Shown here in pieces: positions 27,130 to 37,074 of a stretch of 64,000 nucleotides of DNA. This DNA is from Flavobacteriaceae bacterium F08102 (GTDB lineage: Bacteria; Bacteroidota; Bacteroidia; Flavobacteriales; Flavobacteriaceae). The stretch's first letter is position 1. The number at the start of each line of letters is the position of its first letter. The DNA is taken from positions 1 to 64,000 of the forward strand of contig JALKAY010000002.1 in the NCBI GenBank assembly GCA_023015935.1, given 5' to 3'. Position numbers and translations under genes: made by a program. The notes beneath the pieces are model-generated. The model had not been told where the DNA came from, did no database searches, and was given only the letters and a program-made list of their open reading frames with translations.

Positions 27130-27177
27130 CTTTGCCATTAGCGCGTCGTTGTATACGTTGATGCGCTAATGGTAAAG
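27130..27177. terminator. hairpin between the convergent macroglobulin and dnaE genes
   Basis: CTTTGCCATTAGCGC (27130-27144) pairs with 27163-27177 with one G-U position and an 18-base loop. There is no U-tract on either strand, so termination may depend on Rho or it may be a REP-like repeat. Confidence 0.55.
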
Positions 27178-27195
27178 TCCCATTATCGAGGTTGC

Positions 27196-30100
27196 TTAAT
27201 TGAGTTTATAGGTCAATTGTTGCTCGTCTAATAAACGCAATAATTCTTGTGAGATTTTCACCTTTGAAGATCGGCTTGGCATGTGTAACTGCGTTTTGTC
27301 TTCTACATCATAGATAACAAAGTTTAAGGCATCTGTTCCGCTGTGCTCTGTGAGTATTTCTTCGAGTTGATTGATGCGGTCAAGGTTGATTTCGGCGATA
27401 TTTAACTGTAAGGTTAATTTATGTGCTAAGTTTTCAAGTACATCTTGGAGTAGTTGAATGGCATTAAATTGAATACGTACATCGCCCTCTCGCCAGCCCG
27501 GCCGAACAGAAATTCGAATATGTAAAAAGGAATTAGGAATCAAGAAGTGTTTAAACTTCAAATAATCTTCCCCAAAGATTCTAAATTCATGCGAATCTGA
27601 ATAATCTTCAATGGTAAAAGCAGCCCATCCTTTTCCATTTTTTGAAACGCGATGTTGCGCATCGGTGACAATACCACCAATTGAAAGGTCTTTGTTGATT
27701 AATTCGGTGGGATTTGCAAAAACTTGTACCGGAGCATTGCAGAAATAACGCATTTCAGTTTTAAAATCATCAAGTGGATGACCAGAAATATAGATACCAA
27801 CAACCTCTTTTTCTTTGGCTAATTTCTCCATGATACTCCATGGTTCACAATAGGGTATTTGTGGTTCTTCAAGTTGAACTTCAGAAGTTTCACCAAAAAG
27901 GGAAACTTGTGAAGAGTTGGCGTTTTCTTGATATTTATTTCCGTATCGAATTGCACGTTCTATAAATGTGGTACCGCGTTCGTCTAATTCAAAATATTGG
28001 GCTCTATTGGTGTCGGTAAACGAATCCATTGCCCCAGCAAGAATGAGCCCGTCAAAGGCTTTTTTATTAGCTGATCTCAAGTCAACACGTTTGGCTAAAT
28101 CGAAAATGGATTTATAAAAGCCGTTTTTCTTGCGTTCCTCAACAATAGCAGCAACGGCATTAGATCCAACTCCTTTGATAGCTCCCATTCCAAAACGTAT
28201 TGCGCCATCCTGATTCACAGAGAATTTATAGAAGGATTCATTGATATCAGGGCTTAATACTTGGAGACCAGCGCGTTTACATTCGTCCATGAAAAATGAA
28301 ACCGATTTAATGTCATTCATGTTGTTCGAAAGTACCGCAGCCATATATTCTGCTGGATAATGAGCTTTTAAATAGGCTGTTTGATAGGCGATATAGGCAT
28401 AGCATGTAGAGTGAGACTTGTTAAAAGCATAGGCCGCAAATGCTTCCCAGTCTTTCCAAATTTTCTCTAAAATCTCTTTTGGGTGTCCGTTTTTCTCTCC
28501 TCCTTCAATAAATTTAGGCTTGAGCTTTTCAAGTAAGGCGAAAATCTTTTTACCCATTGCCTTTCGCAAAACATCGGCTTCACCTTTCGTAAATCCGGCT
28601 AATTTTTGTGATAAAAGCATTACTTGCTCTTGATAAACCGTTACCCCGTACGTTTCTTTGAGGTACTCTTCCATTTCTGGGAGGTCGTATTCAATAGCTT
28701 CAATACCGTGTTTACGTTGGATAAACAATGGGATATATTCCATTGGTCCAGGACGATACAAGGCATTCATGGCAATGAGGTCAGCAAATTCTGTCGGTTT
28801 CAACGACTTCATATGTTTTTGCATACCAGGCGACTCGTACTGAAAGATTCCAACGGTTTCTCCACGTTGAAACAATTCATAGGTTTTTTGATCGTCTAAT
28901 GGAAATTCATCTGGGACGAGCTCTATGCCGTGTAAAGCCTTGATAATTTTAACCGTATCCTTAATTAAGGTTAAGGTTTTTAGCCCCAAGAAGTCCATTT
29001 TTAATAAACCTGCATCTTCAACAACGTAGTTGTCGTATTGGGTTACGTATAAATCGGAATCTTTGGCTGTGGCTACAGGGATGAGGTTGGTGATATCCTC
29101 AGGGGTTATAATCACCCCACAAGCATGAGTTCCAGTATTTCGAACAGATCCTTCAAGTGCTGCTGCTTGTTTAATAGTTTGGGCTTCAAGGTTAGAACCT
29201 TCAGCGAGGTTTCGCAATTCATTTACCTTAGCCATATCATCGGCCCGCAATTCTTTAATTTTAGCGATACTTTTAGGATCATCGCCAAAGATAGTGGCTA
29301 ATTTTATATTGGGTACTAATTTGGCAATTCGGTCGGCATCTTGTAGCGGTAAATCGAGTACTCGTGCGGTATCTCGAATAGACGATTTAGCAGCCATGGT
29401 ACCATAGGTTATGATTTGTGCTACTTGGTTTGCTCCATATTTTTCAATGACAAAGTCAATAACCCGTTGTCTTCCTTCGTCGTCAAAATCAATATCAATA
29501 TCCGGAAGTGAAACACGATCTGGATTTAAAAACCGCTCAAAAAGTAGATCGTATTTAATGGGGTCTATATTGGTAATTTTTAAACAGTAGGCAACGGCCG
29601 AACCAGCAGCAGATCCCCGTCCAGGTCCCACAGAAACATCCATTTTTCGTGCTTCTGCAATAAAATCTTGGACAATTAAAAAGTATCCGGGATATCCCGT
29701 CTTTTCAATGACTTCTAATTCAAAGTCTAATCGCTCTTTGGTCGTTTCATCGATCTCTCCATATCGCATTTTTGCCCCTTCATAGGTGAGATGTCTTAGA
29801 TAAGCATTCTCTCCTCTTTTTCCTCCGTCGATTTCGTCCTCTTTGTGTTGAAATTCTTTAGGAATATCAAATTTAGGAAGTAATACATCACGCGCGAGGG
29901 TATAAATTTCTATCTTGTCTACAATTTCTTGAATATTGATAATCGCTTCAGGAATATCTCGAAACAAGGATTTCATTTCATCTTGCGATTTGAAATAATA
30001 CTCCTCGTTTGGTAGACCATACCGGAATCCGCGCCCTCTTCCTTTCGGTGTAGCAAACTTTTCACCGTCCTTTACACAGAGTAAAATATCATGTGAAGTA

Positions 30101-31503
30101 GCTTCCGATTTGTCTATATAATAGGTGTTGTTGGTAGCAACCATTTTTACCTGATGTACTTCAGAAAATTTGCGAAGTACGCGATTTACGTGTTGTTCAT
30201 TTTCTTGTTGATGATCAGTAAGTTCTAAATAAAAATCATCACCAAACGTTTTCTTCCACCACAATAAGGCTTCTTCTGCTTGGTTTTCACCAACATTGAG
30301 AATTTTACTAGGAATTTCACCATACATGTTTCCACTTAAAACAATGATGTCTTCTTTGTATTGCTCTATTACTTTTTTGTCAATTCGAGGAACGTAGTAA
30401 AACCCTGATATATACGCAATTGATGCCATTTTGGCTAAATTGTGATACCCTTTTTTGTTTTTGGCAAGCATCACAATTTGATACCCATTGTCTTTTTGAG
30501 ATTTGTTTAAATGGTCCTCACAGACATAAAATTCACATCCTACAATAGGTTTAATAGGTGTTTCTGCATTCTTATTGTGCTTTAATATTTCTTGAACAAA
30601 ATTAAAAGCCCCCATCATATTGCCCGTATCTGTCAGGGCTACAGCGGGCATTTTATTTGCTATGGTGGCTTTTACTAAGCGTGAAATGCTCGAAGTAGAT
30701 TGTAAAATAGAGTACTGCGAGTGATTGTGTAAATGACAAAAATCATATTGGCTTAAATCAACCGATGATGATTGAGGAGTTGGGGGAATGGGGCTGTCGT
30801 CCTTTTTTAATCGTGCACTCGCTTTTTTAAGGTTGACATGTTTGAGTCCCACCCCTTGAATTGGCTCAGGATTTTGCGACTTAAATTGTTCGAGATACCC
30901 TGGTTTTTCGTTAAGTTCTTCTTCGGTAAAAACACCTGTACGAATTAACTCTAAAAAACAGCGGGTAGTGGCCTCGACATCCGCCGTGGCGTTATGTGCT
31001 TCGTCGAAAGGCTGATTAAATAAATAGTGATGTAATTCAGTTAAGGTTGGTAGTTTAAATCGACCACCACGACCCCCTGGGATTTTGCATAAATTTGCCG
31101 TTTTTTCAGTACAAGTATCGAGAATGGGTAAGTCGTTTAATTTGCTGTCAACCCCTGATCGATAATATTCACACCCCATGATATTGAGGTCAAATCCAAC
31201 ATTTTGCCCTACCACAAATTCTGTTCTGTCAAGTGCTTTGTTGAATTTATCTAAGACGAAGCTTAAAGGAACTCCTTCTTGTTGAGCTAAGGCGGTTGAA
31301 ATTCCATGAATTTGTTCAGAATCATACGGGATATTAAAACCATCAGGTTGAATGAGGTAATCTGCATGCTCAATTAATTGTCCATGCTTATCGTGTAATT
31401 GCCATGCTATCTGTATACATCTTGGCCAGTTGTCTACATCGCTGATTGGAGCGTTGTAATTTTTAGGTAAACCCGTAGTTTCTGTATCAAATATTAAGTA
31501 CAT
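27196..31503 (-). CDS. dnaE: DNA polymerase III alpha subunit with fused N-terminal proofreading exonuclease
   Basis: The 1435-residue replicative polymerase starts with a DnaQ-type 3'-5' exonuclease (residues ~1-190; DTETTGLP, then VGQNVGFDLNIMG and HNATADVEAT). A linker leads to a PHP domain (FCHLHNHSQYSILQ, ~255). The polymerase core has GPGRGSAAGSAVAYCL and the catalytic PDIDIDFD (D668, D670). The tail holds a helix-hairpin region, then an OB fold (LSIGGIVTDAQHRV). In E. coli exonuclease and polymerase are separate proteins; the fusion puts proofreading in the same chain, as described for Bacteroidota. The ATG at 31503 opens directly into the exonuclease strand. It is transcribed towards the macroglobulin gene. 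Confidence 0.95.
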   Translation of the reverse strand: MYLIFDTETTGLPKNYNAPISDVDNWPRCIQIAWQLHDKHGQLIEHADYLIQPDGFNIPYDSEQIHGISTALAQQEGVPLSFVLDKFNKALDRTEFVVGQNVGFDLNIMGCEYYRSGVDSKLNDLPILDTCTEKTANLCKIPGGRGGRFKLPTLTELHHYLFNQPFDEAHNATADVEATTRCFLELIRTGVFTEEELNEKPGYLEQFKSQNPEPIQGVGLKHVNLKKASARLKKDDSPIPPTPQSSSVDLSQYDFCHLHNHSQYSILQSTSSISRLVKATIANKMPAVALTDTGNMMGAFNFVQEILKHNKNAETPIKPIVGCEFYVCEDHLNKSQKDNGYQIVMLAKNKKGYHNLAKMASIAYISGFYYVPRIDKKVIEQYKEDIIVLSGNMYGEIPSKILNVGENQAEEALLWWKKTFGDDFYLELTDHQQENEQHVNRVLRKFSEVHQVKMVATNNTYYIDKSEATSHDILLCVKDGEKFATPKGRGRGFRYGLPNEEYYFKSQDEMKSLFRDIPEAIINIQEIVDKIEIYTLARDVLLPKFDIPKEFQHKEDEIDGGKRGENAYLRHLTYEGAKMRYGEIDETTKERLDFELEVIEKTGYPGYFLIVQDFIAEARKMDVSVGPGRGSAAGSAVAYCLKITNIDPIKYDLLFERFLNPDRVSLPDIDIDFDDEGRQRVIDFVIEKYGANQVAQIITYGTMAAKSSIRDTARVLDLPLQDADRIAKLVPNIKLATIFGDDPKSIAKIKELRADDMAKVNELRNLAEGSNLEAQTIKQAAALEGSVRNTGTHACGVIITPEDITNLIPVATAKDSDLYVTQYDNYVVEDAGLLKMDFLGLKTLTLIKDTVKIIKALHGIELVPDEFPLDDQKTYELFQRGETVGIFQYESPGMQKHMKSLKPTEFADLIAMNALYRPGPMEYIPLFIQRKHGIEAIEYDLPEMEEYLKETYGVTVYQEQVMLLSQKLAGFTKGEADVLRKAMGKKIFALLEKLKPKFIEGGEKNGHPKEILEKIWKDWEAFAAYAFNKSHSTCYAYIAYQTAYLKAHYPAEYMAAVLSNNMNDIKSVSFFMDECKRAGLQVLSPDINESFYKFSVNQDGAIRFGMGAIKGVGSNAVAAIVEERKKNGFYKSIFDLAKRVDLRSANKKAFDGLILAGAMDSFTDTNRAQYFELDERGTTFIERAIRYGNKYQENANSSQVSLFGETSEVQLEEPQIPYCEPWSIMEKLAKEKEVVGIYISGHPLDDFKTEMRYFCNAPVQVFANPTELINKDLSIGGIVTDAQHRVSKNGKGWAAFTIEDYSDSHEFRIFGEDYLKFKHFLIPNSFLHIRISVRPGWREGDVRIQFNAIQLLQDVLENLAHKLTLQLNIAEINLDRINQLEEILTEHSGTDALNFVIYDVEDKTQLHMPSRSSKVKISQELLRLLDEQQLTYKLN

Positions 31504-31592
31504 GTAGTGAAAATTAATGAAAAAAAGGAATCCTTAAAATTAAGAATTTCAAAATAATCTTGGTGAATTTATGCTGAATGTTATTAACAGGA

Positions 31593-32339
31593 TTACTCGC
31601 CGAGTAAGGCTCTGACCTTCGCTAAATCCTCTGCCGTATCAATCGCAATGGTTGGGTGATTTGTCAGTGCAACTTGAATGCTATTTCCGTTCTCTAACCA
31701 TCTGTTTTGTTCTAAAGATTCTGCTTTTTCTAAACTTGTGGGTGCTAAATTTGCAAAGGCCTTTAAGGCAGATGGTCGGAAACCATACATGCCAACATGC
31801 TTGTAAAATGTATGATGTTTTGTCCAGTGTTCTGGTGCCACATCACGGATAAATGGAATCACAGATCGGCTAAAATAAAGGGCGCGTTTATGGTTGTCTA
31901 AGACTACAAAAACTCCACCGTTGTGAATTTCATCGGTTGGATCTACTGGCATGGCTAAGGTTGCCATAGTAACCGATTTATCGGTAAAGCAGTCCGCTAA
32001 AAGTGCAATTTGTGCCGGGTCTAATAAAGGTTCATCGCCTTGAATATTGATAATCACATCTATAGGTTCTGATTGATTTTTTGTGTAAAGTTCATACGCT
32101 TCTAAGCAGCGATTAGTTCCTGTGGTATGCTGGGGGGAAGTCATGATAACGTTTCCGTTAAACCCTTTAACCGTCCGCTCTATGCGTTCGTCATCGGTTG
32201 CTACAAGGACGTTGGAAAGGGCTTTTTCTGCTTGTTCATAAACACGTTGAATCATGGTTTTACCCTTGAGGTTGAGTAAGGGTTTACCCTCTAATCGGGT
32301 AGAGCCATAACGGGATGGAATAATGCCTAAAATGCGCAT
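31593..32339 (-). CDS. kdsB: 3-deoxy-manno-octulosonate cytidylyltransferase
   Basis: The enzyme activates Kdo with CTP to CMP-Kdo for lipopolysaccharide inner core synthesis (248 residues). Visible motifs are IPSRYGSTRLEGKPL at the N-terminus, QGDEPLLDP in the middle and KHVGMYGFR later, all typical of KdsB. The ATG at 32339 is preferred over a TTG at 32357. A TATCTTTG promoter element ends 15 bp upstream of that ATG, and the TTG would overlap the promoter. It lies 89 bp upstream of dnaE in the same direction, so read-through into dnaE is possible. Confidence 0.95.
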   Translation of the reverse strand: MRILGIIPSRYGSTRLEGKPLLNLKGKTMIQRVYEQAEKALSNVLVATDDERIERTVKGFNGNVIMTSPQHTTGTNRCLEAYELYTKNQSEPIDVIINIQGDEPLLDPAQIALLADCFTDKSVTMATLAMPVDPTDEIHNGGVFVVLDNHKRALYFSRSVIPFIRDVAPEHWTKHHTFYKHVGMYGFRPSALKAFANLAPTSLEKAESLEQNRWLENGNSIQVALTNHPTIAIDTAEDLAKVRALLGE

Positions 32340-32354
32340 GAGTTTAGTTTTTTG

Positions 32355-32362
32355 CAAAGATA
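32355..32362 (-). promoter_or_regulatory. -7 promoter element (TATCTTTG) of kdsB
   Basis: Exact TANNTTTG match followed by C, on the minus strand, 15 bp before the kdsB ATG. It decides the start codon. Confidence 0.6.
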
Positions 32363-32668
32363 GGGAATTGATGCTAGTTTATAGCAGTGTGTAGGTGTTG
32401 GACATGTGGGTGAGAACTGGAATCGTGCTGGTTTAATAAGGATCTTTGCGCGATTTAACTACATGCTAAAGAAATTAATTCAATAGCTTTACTAAAAAGA
32501 TGGTTGCGGTTGTTTAATTGATGTGACCGCGCTTTAGAGACAGTAAACTCGAAAGTTTTTGTGGGTTCTATGTACTTCAAGTGTACATAATTACCATGGA
32601 TATTTGCTCAACACTAAAAAAAGATGATATATTCGTTGAAAATAAGTTAATTAAGTCGAAATTCTTAT

Positions 32669-32676
32669 TATCTTTG
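32669..32676 (+). promoter_or_regulatory. -7 promoter element (TATCTTTG) of rpsP
   Basis: Exact TANNTTTG match followed by C, 48 bp before the rpsP ATG. Confidence 0.55.
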
Positions 32677-32724
32677 CGCCCACTTAATTAATAACCAAGG
32701 TCGAGTACCTTAAAATTTAAACAA

Positions 32725-33300
32725 ATGCCAGTAAAAATTAGATTACAAAGACACGGTAAGAAAGGGAAACCATTCTATTGGATTGTTGCCGCTGATAGCC
32801 GTTCTAAAAGAGATGGTAAGTTATTAGAAAAACTAGGGACTTATAATCCAAATACCAATCCTGCCGAGATCAATATAGATGTTGATGGAGCTGTAAAATG
32901 GTTGCAAAACGGTGCGCAGCCTACGGACACTGCTAGAGCAATATTGTCGTACAAAGGGGTATTATTAAAAAATCATTTAGTTGGTGGGGTTCGTAAAGGA
33001 GCCTTAACTGAAGAACAAGCTGAAGCAAAATTTGCTGCTTGGTTAGAAGAAAAAGCCAATTCGGTAGCTGCTAAAACAGATGATTTAGCAAAAGCGAAGG
33101 CGGATGCAAAAGCGAAAGCTTTGGCTGCTGAGAAAGAAATTAATGAAGCAAGAATTGCTGCAGCAAAACCTGTTGAAGAAGTTGCTGAAGAAACAGAGGC
33201 AGCTGTAGAAGAAGCTGTAGAGGCTAAAGAAGAAGTTGCTGAGGCGCCTGCTGAAGAGACTCCAGCTGCAGATGCAGAATCTTCAAAAGAGGAAGAATAA
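32725..33300 (+). CDS. rpsP: 30S ribosomal protein S16 with long acidic C-terminal extension
   Basis: Residues 1-85 are a standard S16 (MPVKIRLQRHGKKGKPFYWI, RDGKLLEKLGTYNP). The protein then continues to 191 residues. The extension has a helical, Ala/Lys-rich part (about 100-165) and a very acidic Ala/Glu/Val tail ending SSKEEE. E. coli S16 is only about 80 residues, while long forms are usual in Bacteroidota. It is the first gene of an rpsP-rimM-trmN6 run, but a good terminator follows at once, so downstream genes may need read-through. Confidence 0.95.
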   Translation: MPVKIRLQRHGKKGKPFYWIVAADSRSKRDGKLLEKLGTYNPNTNPAEINIDVDGAVKWLQNGAQPTDTARAILSYKGVLLKNHLVGGVRKGALTEEQAEAKFAAWLEEKANSVAAKTDDLAKAKADAKAKALAAEKEINEARIAAAKPVEEVAEETEAAVEEAVEAKEEVAEAPAEETPAADAESSKEEE

Positions 33301-33330
33301 ATTTATAAGAATAAATTTTATTATATCTTT

Positions 33331-33357
33331 AAAACCTGACCTTGGTCGGGTTTTTTT
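33331..33357 (+). terminator. intrinsic terminator after rpsP
   Basis: AAACCTGAC pairs with GTCGGGTTT (one G-U) around the loop CTTG, followed by a T-tract to 33357. Confidence 0.8.
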
Positions 33358-33564
33358 ATGAGTGAAACTCCAATTAGCAAAACGTATTTAATAGAGAGAT
33401 GAACCTCGTAGAGTGGTACGGGTGTGATTAAAGCGTTTTTACAGGAGTTGTTAAAAAAATGATTGAACCTGAACGGCCACTTGCTAGATGGAGCTCATTT
33501 TTTGTGGGTGGAAGACTAAGGTTCAGTGACCTATTGATGTTTCGGATTGATGGGGTAATTACCA

Positions 33565-34098
33565 ATGATTATGGAAAAAAAAGATTGTTTTTATTTAGGG
33601 AAGATTGTACGAAAATACAGTTTTCGAGGACAAGTAGTTATTAAATTGGACACTGATGAACCAGAATTGTATCAAAAGACAAAATTGGTTTTTCTCGATA
33701 TAAAAAATAAGTTGATTCCTTATGAAATAAAAAAGAGTCTGCTGCAAAAAGGAAATCAATTACGCGTTCTTTTTGAAGGGGTAGATACGGAAGAAGGTGC
33801 TGTTGCACTTTTAAAAAGTGATGTCTATTTACCGCTTTCTGAATTGCCCGTACTTACTGGGAATAACTTTTATTTTCATGAAATAATTGGCTTTGAAGTA
33901 ATTGATGTAAACTACGGCTCTGTAGGAGCTGTCACTGGGGTTAATGACTCAACAGCACAAGCATTGTTTGAAATTAAAAATGGGGATCGACAAGTACTGA
34001 TTCCGGTGATTGACGATTTTATCAAAGAGGTAAATCGCGAAGACAAGAAAATTGTGGTGGAAGCTCCCGATGGATTAATTGCCATGTATTTAGAATAG
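33565..34098 (+). CDS. rimM: ribosome maturation factor RimM
   Basis: The 177-residue protein binds S19 and helps mature the 30S head. The N-terminal beta-barrel has YLGKIVRKYSFRGQVVIKLDT, and the PRC-barrel half carries GFEVIDVNYGSVGAVTGV followed by VLIPVIDDFIKEVN. Two start codons are possible, ATG 33565 and ATG 33571, and the second begins MEKKDCF. The stop overlaps the next start (TAGTG), so it is coupled to trmN6. Confidence 0.93.
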   Translation: MIMEKKDCFYLGKIVRKYSFRGQVVIKLDTDEPELYQKTKLVFLDIKNKLIPYEIKKSLLQKGNQLRVLFEGVDTEEGAVALLKSDVYLPLSELPVLTGNNFYFHEIIGFEVIDVNYGSVGAVTGVNDSTAQALFEIKNGDRQVLIPVIDDFIKEVNREDKKIVVEAPDGLIAMYLE

Positions 34099-34808
34099 TG
34101 GCTGATTTTAAGTTTAAACAATTCACGATAAAGCAAGATCAGGCCGCCATGAAGGTGGGTACGGATGGCGTTTTGTTAGGTGGGTGGACCACGCTCGATC
34201 ACGCGCCAAATAGCATATTAGATATAGGGACTGGTACTGGATTAATCGCATTACAACTTGCACAGCGCAGTGAAGCCGAACTTATTGATGCGATAGAGAT
34301 TGATGACAAGGGGTACGAAGAAGCGGTACAAAATTTTGAGAATTCAGATTGGGGAGATCGTCTCTTTTGCTATCATTGTTCATTAGCCGAATTTACCGAA
34401 GAAATGGACGAACAGTATGAGTTAATCGTGACGAATCCACCTTTTTATCAAGAACTGGGCAATCCAGCGGATATCGCGAGAAACAGTGCGAGAAGCACCC
34501 GTTCGTTATCCTTTGAATCTTTGGCTTATAGTGTTTCAAAATTATTGAGTCCTACGGGCCTGTTTTCATTGATTCTGCCAGCCAAAGAATATGATCATTT
34601 TGTGGCGTTAGCGCATAAAAATGGCCTTTTTTTAAATCGGTGCTGTTTTGTTAAAGGACATTCAAAAACGCCCCCAAAACGCGTATTGCTCGAATTTAGT
34701 TTCAGCGAAAGTGAACTGCTGAAATCCATGCTCACCATCGAAATTGAACGACACGTGTATACCCCTGAGTATATCAAGTTGGTTAAAGATTTTTATCTAA
34801 AAATGTAG
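34098..34808 (+). CDS. trmN6: tRNA1(Val) (adenine(37)-N6)-methyltransferase
   Basis: This SAM-dependent N6-adenine methyltransferase (236 residues, YfiC type) has the SAM motif LDIGTGTGLIALQLA (41-55), an acidic IEIDD end of strand 2, and the catalytic NPPF at 113-116. The N-terminal FKFKQFTIKQDQAAMKVGTDG block is typical of TrmN6. It starts with GTG overlapping the rimM stop by one base. It modifies A37 of tRNA-Val in the relatives studied. Confidence 0.88.
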   Translation: MADFKFKQFTIKQDQAAMKVGTDGVLLGGWTTLDHAPNSILDIGTGTGLIALQLAQRSEAELIDAIEIDDKGYEEAVQNFENSDWGDRLFCYHCSLAEFTEEMDEQYELIVTNPPFYQELGNPADIARNSARSTRSLSFESLAYSVSKLLSPTGLFSLILPAKEYDHFVALAHKNGLFLNRCCFVKGHSKTPPKRVLLEFSFSESELLKSMLTIEIERHVYTPEYIKLVKDFYLKM

Positions 34809-34947
34809 CCTTTAAAAAAGGTGTTTTTTAACGGTTTTAAGGCGTCGAAATGAACATAGCTAAAATGATAACAACGCTAGGGGTAATTCCTCTTTGTCAA
34901 AACCATCGTTAACACGTTTTTTATTTGTTTAATAAGTAAAGGTTCAA

Positions 34948-36330
34948 CTAGCCTCTGACATTTTCTGGATTATATCCTAAATAGGCAACTTCCTTTTCGA
35001 CAAAGGAAATGCCGTATTTTTCAAGTTCAGCAAGGATGGGTTCGTAGACTTCTCTGCTGATAGGAATTTGAACGCCAGGGGTGGTGATTTTCTTGTTGAG
35101 AATGGCTAGTGCAGTAATAGCAACAGGCAACCCTACTGTTTTAGCCATAGCGGTATAGGTTTGGTCTTCGCCAATGACAACCATGCTCGAATCAATTTGA
35201 TGTTTTTTTCCTTGTAACTCATATCCAAATTTATGGTGCATGATAATCATATCTTTGTCGTGTTCTTCCAAAGTCCAACTATCCATTAGGATTTTCTGTA
35301 AAATCTGAGCTGGGGTGGCATTTTTTAATCCAACTTTCTTTTCTCCATTAAAAATGTCGAGTTCTACTAATTTATCCCAGACCACATCATCTTGGTCAAT
35401 TTTCAAGTAGGAGCGGAGTTTAAGCTCTACAGAGTCGTTGGGGTTATAAGCTAAAAAAGCGTTGGTAAAGTCGCGGTAGGACATATTTTCTGAACCGTCC
35501 ATAATATAACTGTCATCTGTCATTCCAAGTTGTACAAACATATTCCAGGCTCTAGAAAAACCGACCTTCCGAATAGTTCCTCTATACATGGTGAGAATGT
35601 CATCTAAGCCATAATCTTTAATGTACTTTAAAGAATCTCTATTGGCGTATGCTTCAAATTTACCTAGGCCATCAATATTTAAAAATTCAGTTCTCCGAAA
35701 TAATTTGTGATAAGGAATAAATTTATAGGTACCTTCTTGTAAGAATTTTGCTGCACCTCCTTGTCCCGCAACAACCACATTTCTAGGGTTCCATGTGAAT
35801 TTATAATTCCATAAGTTGGTATCGCTTTCTGGGGCAACTAAACCTCCTGTAAATGATTCAAATAATAACATTTTACCCCCATTATCGCGAATGCGATCAA
35901 TGACTTGCATGGCAGACATGTGATCTACCCCGGGGTCTACGCCAATTTCATTCATAAAGACTAGCCCTTTTTTGCGAACAGCTAAATCTAAAGCTTTCAT
36001 CTCATTAGAAACATAAGAAGCAGTGACCATGTTTTTGTTGTACTGTACGCAATCTTTTGCTACCTCAATATGAAAGCGGGCAGGTAGCATAGAGATCACA
36101 ATATCAGCTTGTTGGATAGCTTCTTTTCTCGATGAAGCATCAAAAACGTCCAAGGCGATTGCCGTTCCATTTGGGTGCTGTCCGATTCTTTCTTGAGCGG
36201 TTTCTTTTGATACGTCTGCCACCGTAAGGTGTAAATTTTCAGGGGTTGATTTGTTTAGTAAATAGTTGATTAAAGAAGAAGATGAACGTCCTGCTCCTAT
36301 AATTAAAATGTTTCTCATAAATTTATTCAT
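34948..36330 (-). CDS. saccharopine dehydrogenase family protein
   Basis: The 460-residue oxidoreductase has an N-terminal Rossmann fold (ILIIGAGRSSSSLINYLL), a strand-2 acidic end (TVADVS), VISMLPARFHIEVAK and NEIGVDPGVDHMSAM, matching saccharopine dehydrogenase/reductase (Lys9-like). In bacteria such enzymes act in lysine degradation or are of unknown role. It has two possible starts, ATG 36330 and ATG 36318; the second lies just before the Rossmann strand. No lysine genes are nearby. A short open frame just upstream (36323-36544) overlaps its start and is judged not real. Confidence 0.82.
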   Translation of the reverse strand: MNKFMRNILIIGAGRSSSSLINYLLNKSTPENLHLTVADVSKETAQERIGQHPNGTAIALDVFDASSRKEAIQQADIVISMLPARFHIEVAKDCVQYNKNMVTASYVSNEMKALDLAVRKKGLVFMNEIGVDPGVDHMSAMQVIDRIRDNGGKMLLFESFTGGLVAPESDTNLWNYKFTWNPRNVVVAGQGGAAKFLQEGTYKFIPYHKLFRRTEFLNIDGLGKFEAYANRDSLKYIKDYGLDDILTMYRGTIRKVGFSRAWNMFVQLGMTDDSYIMDGSENMSYRDFTNAFLAYNPNDSVELKLRSYLKIDQDDVVWDKLVELDIFNGEKKVGLKNATPAQILQKILMDSWTLEEHDKDMIIMHHKFGYELQGKKHQIDSSMVVIGEDQTYTAMAKTVGLPVAITALAILNKKITTPGVQIPISREVYEPILAELEKYGISFVEKEVAYLGYNPENVRG

Positions 36331-36597
36331 TAGTGGGGGTTACGATAACGAATACTCGGTCTAATTTTGAAATGGTAACCAAGCGTTTGATTAGTTCAAC
36401 AAACGAGGTGCCTAGACTGTTCTTGCATTGATCACGGTTGCGAAACGCTTGAATACCGAGTGGTGGTTTTGGGGCGTTGACCAGTGGTCTTTGGTGATCA
36501 AAACAAGAGTTAAAAGCTATTTTTAATGGGTTTTTTTGTGGCATCTATGTGTTGAATTTAAACCTAAATATACATTATTATATAGAAACAAAAAGTT

Positions 36598-36605
36598 TAC
36601 TTTTG
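36598..36605 (+). promoter_or_regulatory. -7 promoter element (TACTTTTG) of the DUF423 gene
   Basis: Exact TANNTTTG match, 14 bp before the ATG at 36620. It excludes the earlier start at 36536. Confidence 0.6.
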
Positions 36606-36619
36606 TAAAAAGTTTTTTT

Positions 36620-36997
36620 ATGAAAAATCACTATCTTTTTACAGGTGTATGTCTTGGTTTTTTGGCCGTACTTCTAGGGGCTTTCGGTGCGCATGCATTA
36701 AAAGAAGTATTGAGCCCAGAGAGGTTGCAAAGTTTTGAAACCGCAGTGAGATACCAAATGTACCATGCCATCGTTATATTATTTGTAAATGGAAGTTCGA
36801 TTTTCAATCCGAAGTCACGCGTTGTCATTAGTCGCCTGTTTCTATTGGGAATTTTATTTTTTTCTGGATCAATTTACGCAATTACCGCAGGAATCGATCC
36901 GAAATTAATTTGGTTTATTACCCCTATGGGAGGTTTGTTGCTCTTGTCGGCGTGGGGAACATTAGGGTGGAAAGTTTTAAAATTAAAGAAATCCTAA
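36620..36997 (+). CDS. DUF423 family membrane protein
   Basis: The 125-residue protein has four predicted membrane helices. The DUF423 signature GAFGAHALKEVLSPERLQSF lies after the first helix, followed by ETAVRYQMYHAIVIL. The family (YgdD) has no proven function. An open frame from 36536 would add 28 residues, but the promoter element at 36598-36605 lies inside that extension, so the ATG at 36620 is used. It is followed closely by pckA, which has its own promoter. Confidence 0.88.
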   Translation: MKNHYLFTGVCLGFLAVLLGAFGAHALKEVLSPERLQSFETAVRYQMYHAIVILFVNGSSIFNPKSRVVISRLFLLGILFFSGSIYAITAGIDPKLIWFITPMGGLLLLSAWGTLGWKVLKLKKS

Positions 36998-37039
36998 AAG
37001 AAAATCGGTAAGTTTTTTTTTACGGTCAAATAATATGAG

Positions 37040-37047
37040 TAGTTTTG
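37040..37047 (+). promoter_or_regulatory. -7 promoter element (TAGTTTTG) of pckA
   Basis: Exact TANNTTTG match, 27 bp before ATG 37075. It overlaps a TTG codon at 37045, which therefore cannot be the start. Confidence 0.5.
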
Positions 37048-37074
37048 CCTACCATTAAAACACAACAACAATCA

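Noticed and set aside
36323-36544. Minus-strand 73-codon open frame just upstream of the saccharopine dehydrogenase-like gene
   Set aside because: It overlaps the start of that gene, has no recognisable family, and codons such as CTG GTC AAC GCC in a row are unlike the neighbours. A tiny real gene cannot be fully excluded.
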